From Seonamhaeicola sp. (GTDB taxonomy: Bacteria; Bacteroidota; Bacteroidia; Flavobacteriales; Flavobacteriaceae), in NCBI RefSeq assembly GCF_028281565.1, contig NZ_JANQJQ010000004.1, positions 120,754 through 184,753 of the forward strand: a DNA stretch of 64,000 bases. The letters are read 5' to 3'. A program made the translations under genes and the position numbers. The notes under the pieces were generated by a model. It ran no database searches. It saw nothing but the letters and a program-made list of their open reading frames with translations, and was not told the origin of the DNA. Positions 48,730-57,410 of this stretch are shown piece by piece. The number at the start of each line of letters is the position of its first letter. Within the stretch, counting starts at the first letter, position 1.

Positions 48730-50364
48730 ATGGATGGTATGACAACTACAATTGAATTTGAAAAAAAGACTAAAGCACTCATAGATGACCTTAAAAGTGT
48801 CTGTGCTAATTATGGTCTTGGAAATGACGGAAACGAGTTTAAGATAATTACACAAGTCTTTTTGTATAAGTTTATGAATGACAAATTCATTCATGAGGTT
48901 AAAAAGGCAGATGACAGTTTAGCTAAAGATGATAATCTAGACGAAGCACTTTCTAAAATGAGTACTGATGATTATCAAATGTTGGAAATGCAATTAGATG
49001 AGAACACAGCTTTACTAAGGTCAGAGCATTTCATAACTAGTTTATTTCATAGGCAAAACGAAGATAATTTCGCAAATATATTTGATAATACCTTGTTAAG
49101 TATTGCCGCCTTAAATAGTGATATCTTTTCGGTAATGACTGAAGGGGGCGAAAAGATTGTTCTGTTTGAAAACCTTAGCAAATATGTTACAGACAAACGA
49201 GATGATTTCTGTAAAGCTATAATCAACAAGCTTGTTAATTTTAGCTTTGAGCATATTTTTCATGAGAAGTTTGATTTCTATGCGACCATTTTTGAATACT
49301 TAATAAAAGATTATAATACGAATAGCGGGGGTAAATATGCGGAGTATTTTACACCGCATGCTGTTGCAAAAATCATGGCAAGATGTCTTGTTAAAGAGGA
49401 TGTTCAAAACGTTACTTGTTATGACCCCTCGGCAGGTTCTGGAACTTTACTTATGAACTTAGCACATCAAATAGGCGAAGATAAGTGTACTATTTACTCA
49501 CAAGATATTTCTCAAAAATCTTCAAACTTATTAAGGTTGAATTTAATTTTAAATGACCTGGTACATTCCGTTCCAAATATTGTAAAAGGCAATACCGTTA
49601 TAGAACCTTATCATAAGGAAAATGGAGAATTGAAAAAGTTCGACTATATTGTTAGTAATCCTCCATTTAAACTGGACTTTTCGGACTATCGTGATGACCT
49701 AGACACTAAAGAAAATAATGAGCGATTCTTTGCAGGAATACCTAATATCCCTAAGGCAAGTAAAGATTCAATGGCTATTTACCTAATGTTTCTTCAACAT
49801 ATAATATTTTCTTTGAAAGAAGATACAGGAAAGGCCGCAATAGTTGTTCCTACAGGATTTATAACTGCCCAAAGCGGTATTGACAAAAGAATACGTCAAA
49901 AGTTAGTAGAAGAGAGAATGTTGGCTGGAGTGATATCAATGCCAAGTAACATTTTTGCCACTACTGGTACAAATGTCTCAATGTTATTTCTAGACGCTAC
50001 CAACAAAGATGAGGTCGTTTTAATTGATGCCTCAAGATTAGGAACCAAAATAAAGGAGGGAAAAAGTCAAAAGACCGTATTAAGTTATTCTGATGAGGAA
50101 ACAATAATTGAAACCTTTAATAAAAAAGAAATTAAAGATGATTTTTCGGTAGTGGTTTCATATGATGAGATTAAAGCTAAAAACCTTTCTCTAAGTGCCG
50201 GACAATATTTTCAGGTCAAAATTGATTATAATGAAATTTCACATTCAGAGTTTAGTGAATTAATGGAAGGGCATGAAAGTAGACTTTCTGAGTTATTTGC
50301 TAAATCAAGTGTTTTAGAAAGCAGAATAATAAAAAATATAAAGTCGATGAATTATGATAATTAA
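48730..50364 (+). CDS. hsdM: Type I DNA methyltransferase M subunit (HsdM)
   Basis: This 544-aa N6-adenine methylase modifies the host recognition site and supports restriction by HsdR. The helical N-domain (FKIITQVFLYKFMNDKF) is followed by the SAM-binding and catalytic region: KYAEYFTPHAVAKIMARCL, motif I DPSAGSGTLL (near 231), and motif IV NPPF (near 310). Motifs are complete. The ATG at 48730 gives MDGMTT; the in-frame ATG at 48739 is an equally possible start. The 3' end overlaps hsdS by 11 bp. Confidence 0.96.
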   Translation: MDGMTTTIEFEKKTKALIDDLKSVCANYGLGNDGNEFKIITQVFLYKFMNDKFIHEVKKADDSLAKDDNLDEALSKMSTDDYQMLEMQLDENTALLRSEHFITSLFHRQNEDNFANIFDNTLLSIAALNSDIFSVMTEGGEKIVLFENLSKYVTDKRDDFCKAIINKLVNFSFEHIFHEKFDFYATIFEYLIKDYNTNSGGKYAEYFTPHAVAKIMARCLVKEDVQNVTCYDPSAGSGTLLMNLAHQIGEDKCTIYSQDISQKSSNLLRLNLILNDLVHSVPNIVKGNTVIEPYHKENGELKKFDYIVSNPPFKLDFSDYRDDLDTKENNERFFAGIPNIPKASKDSMAIYLMFLQHIIFSLKEDTGKAAIVVPTGFITAQSGIDKRIRQKLVEERMLAGVISMPSNIFATTGTNVSMLFLDATNKDEVVLIDASRLGTKIKEGKSQKTVLSYSDEETIIETFNKKEIKDDFSVVVSYDEIKAKNLSLSAGQYFQVKIDYNEISHSEFSELMEGHESRLSELFAKSSVLESRIIKNIKSMNYDN

Positions 50365-52285
50365 TATAATCGAAACGACCTTAGAAGATATTGCTTCGCC
50401 TGATAAAAAATCCATCATCTCAGGGCCTTTTGGGTCAAATATTAGTAAGAAGTATTTTAAAGAGGATGGTATTCCAGTTATTAGAGGAAACAATTTAAGT
50501 ACCGAAGGGATAAAATTCAAAGATTCAGGCTATGTTTTTGTGACTAAGGAAAAAGCTGATAAATTGAATTGTTATGCCGTCAAAGACGATTTAGTATTCA
50601 CTGCGGTTGGGACATTAGGCCAGGTTGGAATTATCCACGATGAAATGCTTTATAAGGAATATGTTATTTCCAACAAACAGCTTAGGTTAAGAATTGATAA
50701 AGAAAAAGTAAGCCCACTTTATGCTTTTTACTGGTTTTCTTCAAAATGGATTCAGAAACTTATTAACCAAAGAAATGTAGGAAGTACTGTTCCTCTAATA
50801 AATCTAACAGTACTCAAGAAATTGCCAATACATTTTCCGGAATCACTAAAAACTCAGAACAAAATAGTTGAGATTTTGGAATCTTTAAACACCAAAATTG
50901 AAGTAAATAAAAAAATCAATGCTGAGTTAGAAGCCACGGCAAAACTCATCTATGATTATTGGTTTGTACAGTTTGATTTCCCAAATAAAGATGGAAGACC
51001 TTATAAATCATCTAGAGGTAAAATGGTTTATAATGAAACCTTGAAACGGGAGATTCCTGAAGGATGGGAAGCGAAAGATTTAAAAGGAATTGAATCAAAT
51101 ATTATTACAGGAAAAACACCTTCAACTAAAATCAAAGAAAACTTTGGTGGAGATATCCCGTTCATTACTATTGATGATATAAGACAAAACCGATTTATTT
51201 ATACAACAGAACGAACACTTACTAAGCAAGGTGCAGAAACCCAACAAAAAAAATATATAGAAGAAAATGACATTTGTGTTTCTTGTATAGGAACTGTAGG
51301 AGTGATTGGCTTTGCTGGAAAAAAATCTCAATCCAATCAACAAATAAATACAATTTCAAATATAAACCCAATAAACCGTTATTATCTCTATCAATATTTG
51401 AATGACTACTTTAATTTTAATGTGGCTGCGAAAAAAGGGGCTGTTTTGAGCAATATGAACAAAGGGGAATTTGAATCAATACCTATTTTGAACCCTAATG
51501 AGGAATTAAAGAAACTTTACTTCGATAAAATTGATGATGTTTTTAAATCAATATCAAATAATATCAAACAAAACCAAAAATTAGCTTCTTTACGAGATTG
51601 GTTATTACCAATGTTAATGAATGGTCAAGTTACTATTGGAGAACAAAAAGATGAATTAAATATAGCTGCAGAACTAGGTGCGGTTTATGAAAAAGATAAA
51701 GTTTCTTTGGATAGTTTGTTTGAAACTATCAATTATGACTATGAGGTTGCTGCTATTGTATTACTTACCAGACAGATATTAGATAGAACCTACGGCAGAA
51801 AGTTTATTCATAAAATGTTTAGTAACATTCAATTTTTAGAGTCATTACCCGTATTTAAAGAATTAGAATTTCAAGAAAATGGTTGGGGTATGTATTCCTC
51901 TATTATTAAGAAAACTATTGAAAACAACAAGTTCATTCGTTTTGATGAAATAAATGAAAAAGTAAGTGTTCTTAATTTTAACTACAAGCATATTAAGGAA
52001 GTTTCTAACTGGATGAAGGATGAGGAAAATCAAGACTTTGTTTCTCAGGTAAAGCAAATGCTTAAAATTTATCAAAAGCCTTTGATAAACAAAGATATGG
52101 ACCGTATAGAGCTTCTCAATACAGTCCTAGAATGTATGAATGTTTTAGATACAGATAATTTTGATTCCATTTATAGCAAAATGAAAAAATGGCCAATGCG
52201 TGAAGACGGATATAAAAACAAAGCTGAAAAGTTTACACCTCAAGAAACTAGACTGATGATTGATTTTATAAAGGAAATTCAATAG
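50354..52285 (+). CDS. hsdS: Type I specificity subunit (HsdS) with long C-terminal extension
   Basis: This 643-aa protein starts inside the end of hsdM. Two target-recognition regions (about 5-165 and 225-400) are each followed by a helical conserved region: NKIVEILESLNTKIEVNKKINAEL, and near 395-430 IKQNQKLASLRDWLLPMLMNGQ. This is where HsdS proteins normally end. Here about 213 more residues follow, mostly helical (VAAIVLLTRQILDRTYGRK, KHIKEVSNWMKDEENQDF, FTPQETRLMIDFIKE), with no family I recognise. The extension may regulate or recruit a partner. Recognition sequence cannot be read. Confidence 0.92.
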   Translation: MIINIIETTLEDIASPDKKSIISGPFGSNISKKYFKEDGIPVIRGNNLSTEGIKFKDSGYVFVTKEKADKLNCYAVKDDLVFTAVGTLGQVGIIHDEMLYKEYVISNKQLRLRIDKEKVSPLYAFYWFSSKWIQKLINQRNVGSTVPLINLTVLKKLPIHFPESLKTQNKIVEILESLNTKIEVNKKINAELEATAKLIYDYWFVQFDFPNKDGRPYKSSRGKMVYNETLKREIPEGWEAKDLKGIESNIITGKTPSTKIKENFGGDIPFITIDDIRQNRFIYTTERTLTKQGAETQQKKYIEENDICVSCIGTVGVIGFAGKKSQSNQQINTISNINPINRYYLYQYLNDYFNFNVAAKKGAVLSNMNKGEFESIPILNPNEELKKLYFDKIDDVFKSISNNIKQNQKLASLRDWLLPMLMNGQVTIGEQKDELNIAAELGAVYEKDKVSLDSLFETINYDYEVAAIVLLTRQILDRTYGRKFIHKMFSNIQFLESLPVFKELEFQENGWGMYSSIIKKTIENNKFIRFDEINEKVSVLNFNYKHIKEVSNWMKDEENQDFVSQVKQMLKIYQKPLINKDMDRIELLNTVLECMNVLDTDNFDSIYSKMKKWPMREDGYKNKAEKFTPQETRLMIDFIKEIQ

Positions 52286-52303
52286 TTTTTTAAGCCCCAG
52301 TAA

Positions 52304-53365
52304 ATGACAGAATTCCTCAAACTACTCATAGAAAAACCTGAAAACCTTAGACGGCATGTTATAAATTTTCTTAAAATCATTCTTTCACTAATTATAGCTA
52401 CCAGAATTTACAGTTATTTGTTCGGAGAGTTTGAACCAATATTAATCGGAGATAAGAATTTTTGGAGAGACATCTACGAGTTTATACTATCTGGGAAAGT
52501 TTTAATTGTGATTACTGTATTTCTTTTCTCCAGGCTTGTGATACTGGAGTTTATATCCATGTTTACATTTTATTTAGTGCACCTTATTCCTAAACTATTT
52601 AGTTCAAAAAAAGGCTCTGTGCTTGAAAAAGATGGATTTCGATTATTGTTCAAGGTTTTGGGGATTCTTAAAATAGAAAAAGGGAATCACAAGATACCTG
52701 AACCGGGAAGAAATTTTCATATTGCTTTAGAGGTTGCTCGAAGCAATGCAAAGAGTGATTTACATGAGGCTGTATTTGAGATTAAAAGGACAAATATTTT
52801 CGAATCATTCAATCTTTATATAGGGTTTACTCTAGTTTATTTCTTATTACTTACACCTTTAAATCATCCAACCATAACCATCATTTTGATTATTGGTATT
52901 ATCGTACTCTTTCTTTTTTTGTTAGCTGTGGAGCAGCTATTCAAGATTATAGAGTATGATTACGACTATTTTGAAATTTTAATAAGATGGATTCATCAAA
53001 TTCATTTAACTGAGGATTATATCAAAAAGAATGGCTTGCTAGCACATGGTGAAAGTGAACTATCCAAAGTGCTTCCATATACAGGAGAAATAACCTATAA
53101 TAACACCTCTTATTTTATTATTCATAACATAGAAGGGCAAAACATAGGTAAACTTTTAAGAAGGATGAGAAGGGAAAATCCAAAAGGAAAGGGACTAGTG
53201 ATAACTGATACTAAATTGCCTAAAGCTCTTAGAATTTACTTAAAGGAGGAATCTTTCGAAGTTATTAGGTTTGATGATGAAGACCACCTAACCAAAAAGC
53301 TGGATAAGGTTTTCTTTAGCAGTAAAATAGTTAGTAAGAGACTATCAAAAAAAGATACTAAATGA
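52304..53365 (+). CDS. Four-TM membrane protein of unknown family, first gene of the ATPase/HNH module
   Basis: This 353-aa protein is not recognised. Hydrophobic helices near residues 20-42, 68-97, 172-189 and 192-214 suggest two hairpins in the membrane separated by a soluble segment. The C-terminal 120 residues (LPYTGEITYNNTSYFIIHNI, NPKGKGLVITDTKLPKALRIY) form a soluble alpha/beta domain ending in a basic tail. It starts 18 bp after hsdS and overlaps the ATPase gene by 4 bp (ATGA), so it is translated with it. A membrane anchor or effector for the ATPase/HNH pair is the simplest inference. Confidence 0.75.
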   Translation: MTEFLKLLIEKPENLRRHVINFLKIILSLIIATRIYSYLFGEFEPILIGDKNFWRDIYEFILSGKVLIVITVFLFSRLVILEFISMFTFYLVHLIPKLFSSKKGSVLEKDGFRLLFKVLGILKIEKGNHKIPEPGRNFHIALEVARSNAKSDLHEAVFEIKRTNIFESFNLYIGFTLVYFLLLTPLNHPTITIILIIGIIVLFLFLLAVEQLFKIIEYDYDYFEILIRWIHQIHLTEDYIKKNGLLAHGESELSKVLPYTGEITYNNTSYFIIHNIEGQNIGKLLRRMRRENPKGKGLVITDTKLPKALRIYLKEESFEVIRFDDEDHLTKKLDKVFFSSKIVSKRLSKKDTK

Positions 53366-55392
53366 GATTAGCTGCTGTTTTTATTGAAGACCAAGATAGA
53401 GAATCTGGAGGTTATACTGTAAACTTTGGCGGTTATAAGCATTATGACGTTATAGTTAATGAAGGAATATGTAAAATTAATGCTACGGATAATTCAGTTT
53501 TTATAGAGAATTTATTTGATCAAAATGAGACTATTGTAAATGTATCTGCCATAGTTGGAGAGAATGGTTCAGGTAAGACATCTATAATCTATCAGATAAT
53601 AGAATATTTTAATGGCGTATACAGACAGGGTTTTTCAATTTGGGAAGAAAAGAAAAAAATATTTTTAAAAGACTATGCTTTAAATATACCGATTAATGTC
53701 TTTGGTATGGATTCTCCAGAACAGCAACAGTTGAGTTTTGCTCTTGATACCATATACTATTCTCCGTTTCTAGATTATAAGTTAGGCGCTTATGGTATCG
53801 ATATTAGCGCTGACAAATATATGGAAAGGGATTTGGATAATTTACATAGTACTTTTGATGGGAATTCCAATGTTATCGTTTCCGATAGATTGAAACGCTC
53901 TGATTATAAAAGATTTATAAAGTTTCAACAATCCGATTTCATTGACATTATAGCTTCAAAATTTGGGGTTTTAACTGATGATTATTACCGAGTTGTATTT
54001 ATAAGACATAAGATAGATATAGATCGAGAAAAGATTCAGTTTGAAAATACACCTATGGAGTTTAGATCTTTTCTTAACTATTTATACTCTGATATAAGAA
54101 AAGAATATAGAGATTTTAATCGCGAATTTTCCTCAGATAGTGAACAGTATGAATTAAACAAAAAGCAAATGAAAAATCTTATTTTAATGGATTTGCTTTG
54201 TTTGCTTATACGTTTAATGGAACATTCAAATAAATACCTTTTAAATGGACATTTTAAAAATAAAGAAAGAGCCTTAAAAGTTCAAAGGGGCAAATTACCT
54301 CCTTTCGAGAAATTGAAGTACTGGCTTAATAATTATAAATATTCTAAAGGTTTAGAACACCCATTACCTTCTAAAGAAGTACTAGAAATTTTGGGCTTCT
54401 TGTATAATTACATTGATCGACTAGAATATAACTTGGAGTTTAATTTATTGGATTGGGGTAAGAATAAATCATTGTTTTTTACGGAAGAGACTTTAAGTAT
54501 CCTACTAAACCTTAATGAAAAATTATTAATCTCACTACCACGTTATTACCTAGAAAATAAAACATCAAAAGATGGTTTTGTCTTTCAGGATTTAAGTAAT
54601 ATTCAATCTTTTGTGTCTACCGAATATTCTACTAGAAGGTTAAGTTCAGGAGAAACGGCCATGTTGAATTTGTATAGCAGATTATATGACTTTTTTAGAA
54701 TGAATATTTTGATTACCCCAATTATGGAAGAAAAAGATTACTATTTACTTTTTTTAGATGAACCCGATCTAGGTTATCATCCCTCTTGGAAAGTATCTTT
54801 TATAGAATCAATAACTGATTTTTGTAGTCATTTTTTTGGAAGTTTTGGTTCAAAAGTTCAGATAGTTTTTTCTACCCACGATGCACTAAGCCTAAGTGAT
54901 ATACCCAAAACAAATATAGTTTATTTGGAAAGAAGGCAGGAACAGTTTCCCAATGTATTGAATAGCGCTAAAGATATTACAGATAAAAAATCATTTGCCG
55001 CTAACGTAACTGACTTATTATCAGATTCTTTTTTTCTTAAAAATGGATTGATGGGAAATTTCGCAAAGAATAAGATTCAAGAAGTAATAGATAATTTCAA
55101 CTTCAATATTTTAAGAAATGAAATACAGGATTTGAAAATCCATAAAAACCTCAAAATAAAGGATTTAATAAATGAAAAAGAAAAAGAATTAGAGGAAATA
55201 AAGGATAAATTTACCATTAGGGAAAGTAAATATTTAAAATCTGTTATTGAAATTGTTGACGAACCACTTTTAAAATTTAAGTTGGAAGAAATGTATAATC
55301 GTGCATTTCCTGTTGAATTGGACAAGAAAATGGCTCGAAAACAAATTGAAGATATTGCAAGAAAGTCAGGCTTAGACGTTAACTTTGATTAA
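53362..55392 (+). CDS. SMC/ABC-like AAA ATPase (PtuA/Septu-like)
   Basis: This 676-aa protein has a split ABC-type ATPase. Walker A is GENGSGKTS near residues 66-74. A long middle region follows. Then come a signature-like RLSSGETAML near 424-433, Walker B YLLFLDEPDLGYHPSW near 460-474, and a switch-type FSTHDALSL near 503. The C-terminal part has a coiled coil (IKDLINEKEKELEEIKDKF). This is the AAA_21/OLD-like group used by Septu PtuA, retron-associated and other anti-phage systems. It overlaps the membrane protein gene by 4 bp, with the HNH gene directly after it. The role as sensor ATPase controlling the nuclease is inference from family and context. Confidence 0.85.
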   Translation: MRLAAVFIEDQDRESGGYTVNFGGYKHYDVIVNEGICKINATDNSVFIENLFDQNETIVNVSAIVGENGSGKTSIIYQIIEYFNGVYRQGFSIWEEKKKIFLKDYALNIPINVFGMDSPEQQQLSFALDTIYYSPFLDYKLGAYGIDISADKYMERDLDNLHSTFDGNSNVIVSDRLKRSDYKRFIKFQQSDFIDIIASKFGVLTDDYYRVVFIRHKIDIDREKIQFENTPMEFRSFLNYLYSDIRKEYRDFNREFSSDSEQYELNKKQMKNLILMDLLCLLIRLMEHSNKYLLNGHFKNKERALKVQRGKLPPFEKLKYWLNNYKYSKGLEHPLPSKEVLEILGFLYNYIDRLEYNLEFNLLDWGKNKSLFFTEETLSILLNLNEKLLISLPRYYLENKTSKDGFVFQDLSNIQSFVSTEYSTRRLSSGETAMLNLYSRLYDFFRMNILITPIMEEKDYYLLFLDEPDLGYHPSWKVSFIESITDFCSHFFGSFGSKVQIVFSTHDALSLSDIPKTNIVYLERRQEQFPNVLNSAKDITDKKSFAANVTDLLSDSFFLKNGLMGNFAKNKIQEVIDNFNFNILRNEIQDLKIHKNLKIKDLINEKEKELEEIKDKFTIRESKYLKSVIEIVDEPLLKFKLEEMYNRAFPVELDKKMARKQIEDIARKSGLDVNFD

Positions 55393-55393
55393 T

Positions 55394-56386
55394 ATGAATT
55401 ACCTTGGTGAACAAGCACTCGCATTAAACTTATATAGTAAAGAAGCCATATGTTGGTTAAACATAAAGCTCAAAGGAAGAAGAACAGTAACGAATCCAAC
55501 GGGGCACACTTGCAATGAAACGAATTGTAATCATTGTAAAAAAGGAAATAAAAGAAAAGGATTAGATCAAGAATTTAGAGACTTATTCTCTGATGAAATT
55601 ATTTCAGACTTAATTTGCTCAAAACCCAGCAGGCTATTTAATATCAACCAATATCTAAGACGTCAATATGGTTCAATTTCAGGGAAGAACGTTGCTGATT
55701 TTGATAAGTTCTGTAAAGAATTGATTGTAGAATCAGGATACGAAAGATGGTTTATAAATCGGAAAAAGAATTATTGGTTAGCCAAACTTTTAAATCAGCA
55801 TACCTGTACCTATTGTAATCGGGAATATATTTTTGTTTTCAAGAATTCGTCTGGAGGTAAAGGTATGGTACCCCAGTTTGATCATTGGTTTGCTAAGACA
55901 GATTACCCCTTGTTAGCTTTATCGTTTTACAATCTAATTCCGTCATGTGCTACATGCAACACCATTAAATCAGCTACTCCATTTAATTTAAATGACCATT
56001 TACATCCATATGTGGATAAAAAAATATCTTCGAGCTATAACTTTAGCTACTTACCAATAAATTTAAGTACTAATAAAATTATTCTAAAGACAGTGAATAC
56101 CTTTGACAGAAAAGCTACAAATACTATAAGAGCATTAAATCTTTCTTTAATTTATAAGGGGCATTCAGAAAAGGAACTTCAAGATTTAATTGATTTAAGA
56201 TATAAGTACACTGAGAACTATTTAAACATATTATTGGATAAAACATTTAATGGCTTGCGGGTATCCAAAGAAGAACGTTTTAGATTAATTTTTGGTATTG
56301 AGATAGAAGAGGACAAATATCATAAAAGAATTATGAGTAAGTTTAAAAATGATATTATAAAAGAACTATTGACAATAGAAAAATAA
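55394..56386 (+). CDS. HNH endonuclease (PtuB-like)
   Basis: I chose the ATG at 55394, one base after the ATPase stop; the frame also allows a TTG at 55385. In the 330-aa protein the nuclease core has zinc-type CxxC (C138, C141 in CTYCNREY), HNH-type QFDHWFAKTDYPLLAL (H164) and LIPSCATCN (C185, C188). This is close to the HNH proteins that partner AAA ATPases in Septu and retron-Septu systems. An extra N-terminal Cys cluster (C40, C45, C48 in TCNETNCNHCKKG) may bind another metal. It probably cuts DNA or RNA when triggered through the ATPase. Confidence 0.88.
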   Translation: MNYLGEQALALNLYSKEAICWLNIKLKGRRTVTNPTGHTCNETNCNHCKKGNKRKGLDQEFRDLFSDEIISDLICSKPSRLFNINQYLRRQYGSISGKNVADFDKFCKELIVESGYERWFINRKKNYWLAKLLNQHTCTYCNREYIFVFKNSSGGKGMVPQFDHWFAKTDYPLLALSFYNLIPSCATCNTIKSATPFNLNDHLHPYVDKKISSSYNFSYLPINLSTNKIILKTVNTFDRKATNTIRALNLSLIYKGHSEKELQDLIDLRYKYTENYLNILLDKTFNGLRVSKEERFRLIFGIEIEEDKYHKRIMSKFKNDIIKELLTIEK

Positions 56387-56400
56387 AATATCGCTCTTAA

Positions 56401-57003
56401 ATGGAAAGCATAATTAAAGAATTTATCAAAAAGAATAATGAACCTTATCAAAGATATAATTCCTGGTGCCATTGTTATGATGCTTTTGGTAAATTAACCA
56501 ACAGTAACAACCTAGCACTTCATCTAGGTTTTTATTTGGCTAGTTGGGGGATGTATAGAGGCTCAAGTAATCTACTTCAAAAAGATTATTTGGTACACAT
56601 CGATGCTGTTAAAATCATAAAATCATTTGATTATCTAAGTTGTTTCAATGGAAAAGATGTGATTAGAGATAATCTAGCTGATATTTTAGAACTAATAAAT
56701 CAGTTATCTGAATACTATAAAAATGAGCACGATATAAGTCCAACAGACACCTTAATTAGCAAAATAGTTTTAGGCACACTTGGTTGTCTACCGGCATTCG
56801 ATAGATTGTTCATTGATGGAGTTAAAAGTGAGAAACAATCTTTTAAGACACTGAAATCCAAAAGTTTGAATAGGCTATTTGATTTTGTAGAAAATACCAA
56901 AGAGCTTGAAATATTAAAACATAAATATAACCAATATCCAGTAATGAAATTGGTAGATATGTATTTTTGGCAGATAGGTTACAACTTAGCGCTCAAAACA
57001 TAA
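56401..57003 (+). CDS. Conserved hypothetical protein, last gene of the ATPase/HNH module
   Basis: This 200-aa soluble, mainly helical protein starts 14 bp after the HNH gene. The motif LALHLGFYLASWGMYRGSS followed by LLQKDYLVHIDAV is distinctive. I recall similar segments in hypothetical proteins of many bacteria, but know no function. C-terminal FWQIGYNLALK is another conserved-looking element. Same strand, tight spacing and AT-rich composition say it belongs to the module; it may be an immunity, adaptor or second effector component. Confidence 0.75.
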   Translation: MESIIKEFIKKNNEPYQRYNSWCHCYDAFGKLTNSNNLALHLGFYLASWGMYRGSSNLLQKDYLVHIDAVKIIKSFDYLSCFNGKDVIRDNLADILELINQLSEYYKNEHDISPTDTLISKIVLGTLGCLPAFDRLFIDGVKSEKQSFKTLKSKSLNRLFDFVENTKELEILKHKYNQYPVMKLVDMYFWQIGYNLALKT

Positions 57004-57410
57004 AAAATCTTTGCACCTCCTTAAAATCTCAGTACTTTAAATGCGGGAATCAACTTGATGAGTACCAGTTTCACCAGCTAAAAACTTTTAAGTATCTAAA
57101 AAATAAAGGCCACCTCGAGCAGCTTTAAAACACCTGAGAATTTTATCGGTATCTACACTAAAGCTACTGAAAAAAGCTAAAACCTTGTTTCCCGCAGGTA
57201 TCTAATTTCTCAATCTTACCATTTTAACAGATTTTTCTTTACTACCGCGTCAATATTTTTTGTAACTTGAAAGAATTCTCACCCTAAGTATCTAAATAAA
57301 TTTTTATTTAATACTATGTCATTATAACCATATACTAATCCCTCCGGTAGGGGTTGATGGCCATTTATTTTAGTATGATGACACTATTACCATCATAATG
57401 CTATAACACT
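57004..57410. other. 407-bp intergenic region with recombination-like repeat and 5' hairpin
   Basis: No gene is visible. Bases 57077-57134 resemble 62965-63022 upstream of the recombinase. GTATCTA recurs near 57092, 57209 and 57289. A 7-bp hairpin AATCCCT/AGGGGTT with a 5-nt loop lies at 57337-57355, about 56 nt before the caspase-subtilisin start, and could be in its leader. Composition changes from AT-rich to host-like across this gap. Confidence 0.5.
57077..57134 (+). repeat. Diverged direct repeat, left copy (possible recombination site)
   Basis: The sequence from CTAAAAACTTTTAAGTATC through AAATAAA to GCAGCTTTAAAACACC aligns, at roughly three quarters identity with one gap, with 62965-63022 next to the tyrosine recombinase. 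The two copies bracket 5.8 kb containing the caspase operon and the HTH/nucleotidyltransferase pair. Boundaries are by eye. Confidence 0.45.

Noticed and set aside
52304..57003. Retron-type Septu
   Set aside because: No reverse transcriptase gene or msr/msd-like structured RNA was seen near the ATPase/HNH pair.
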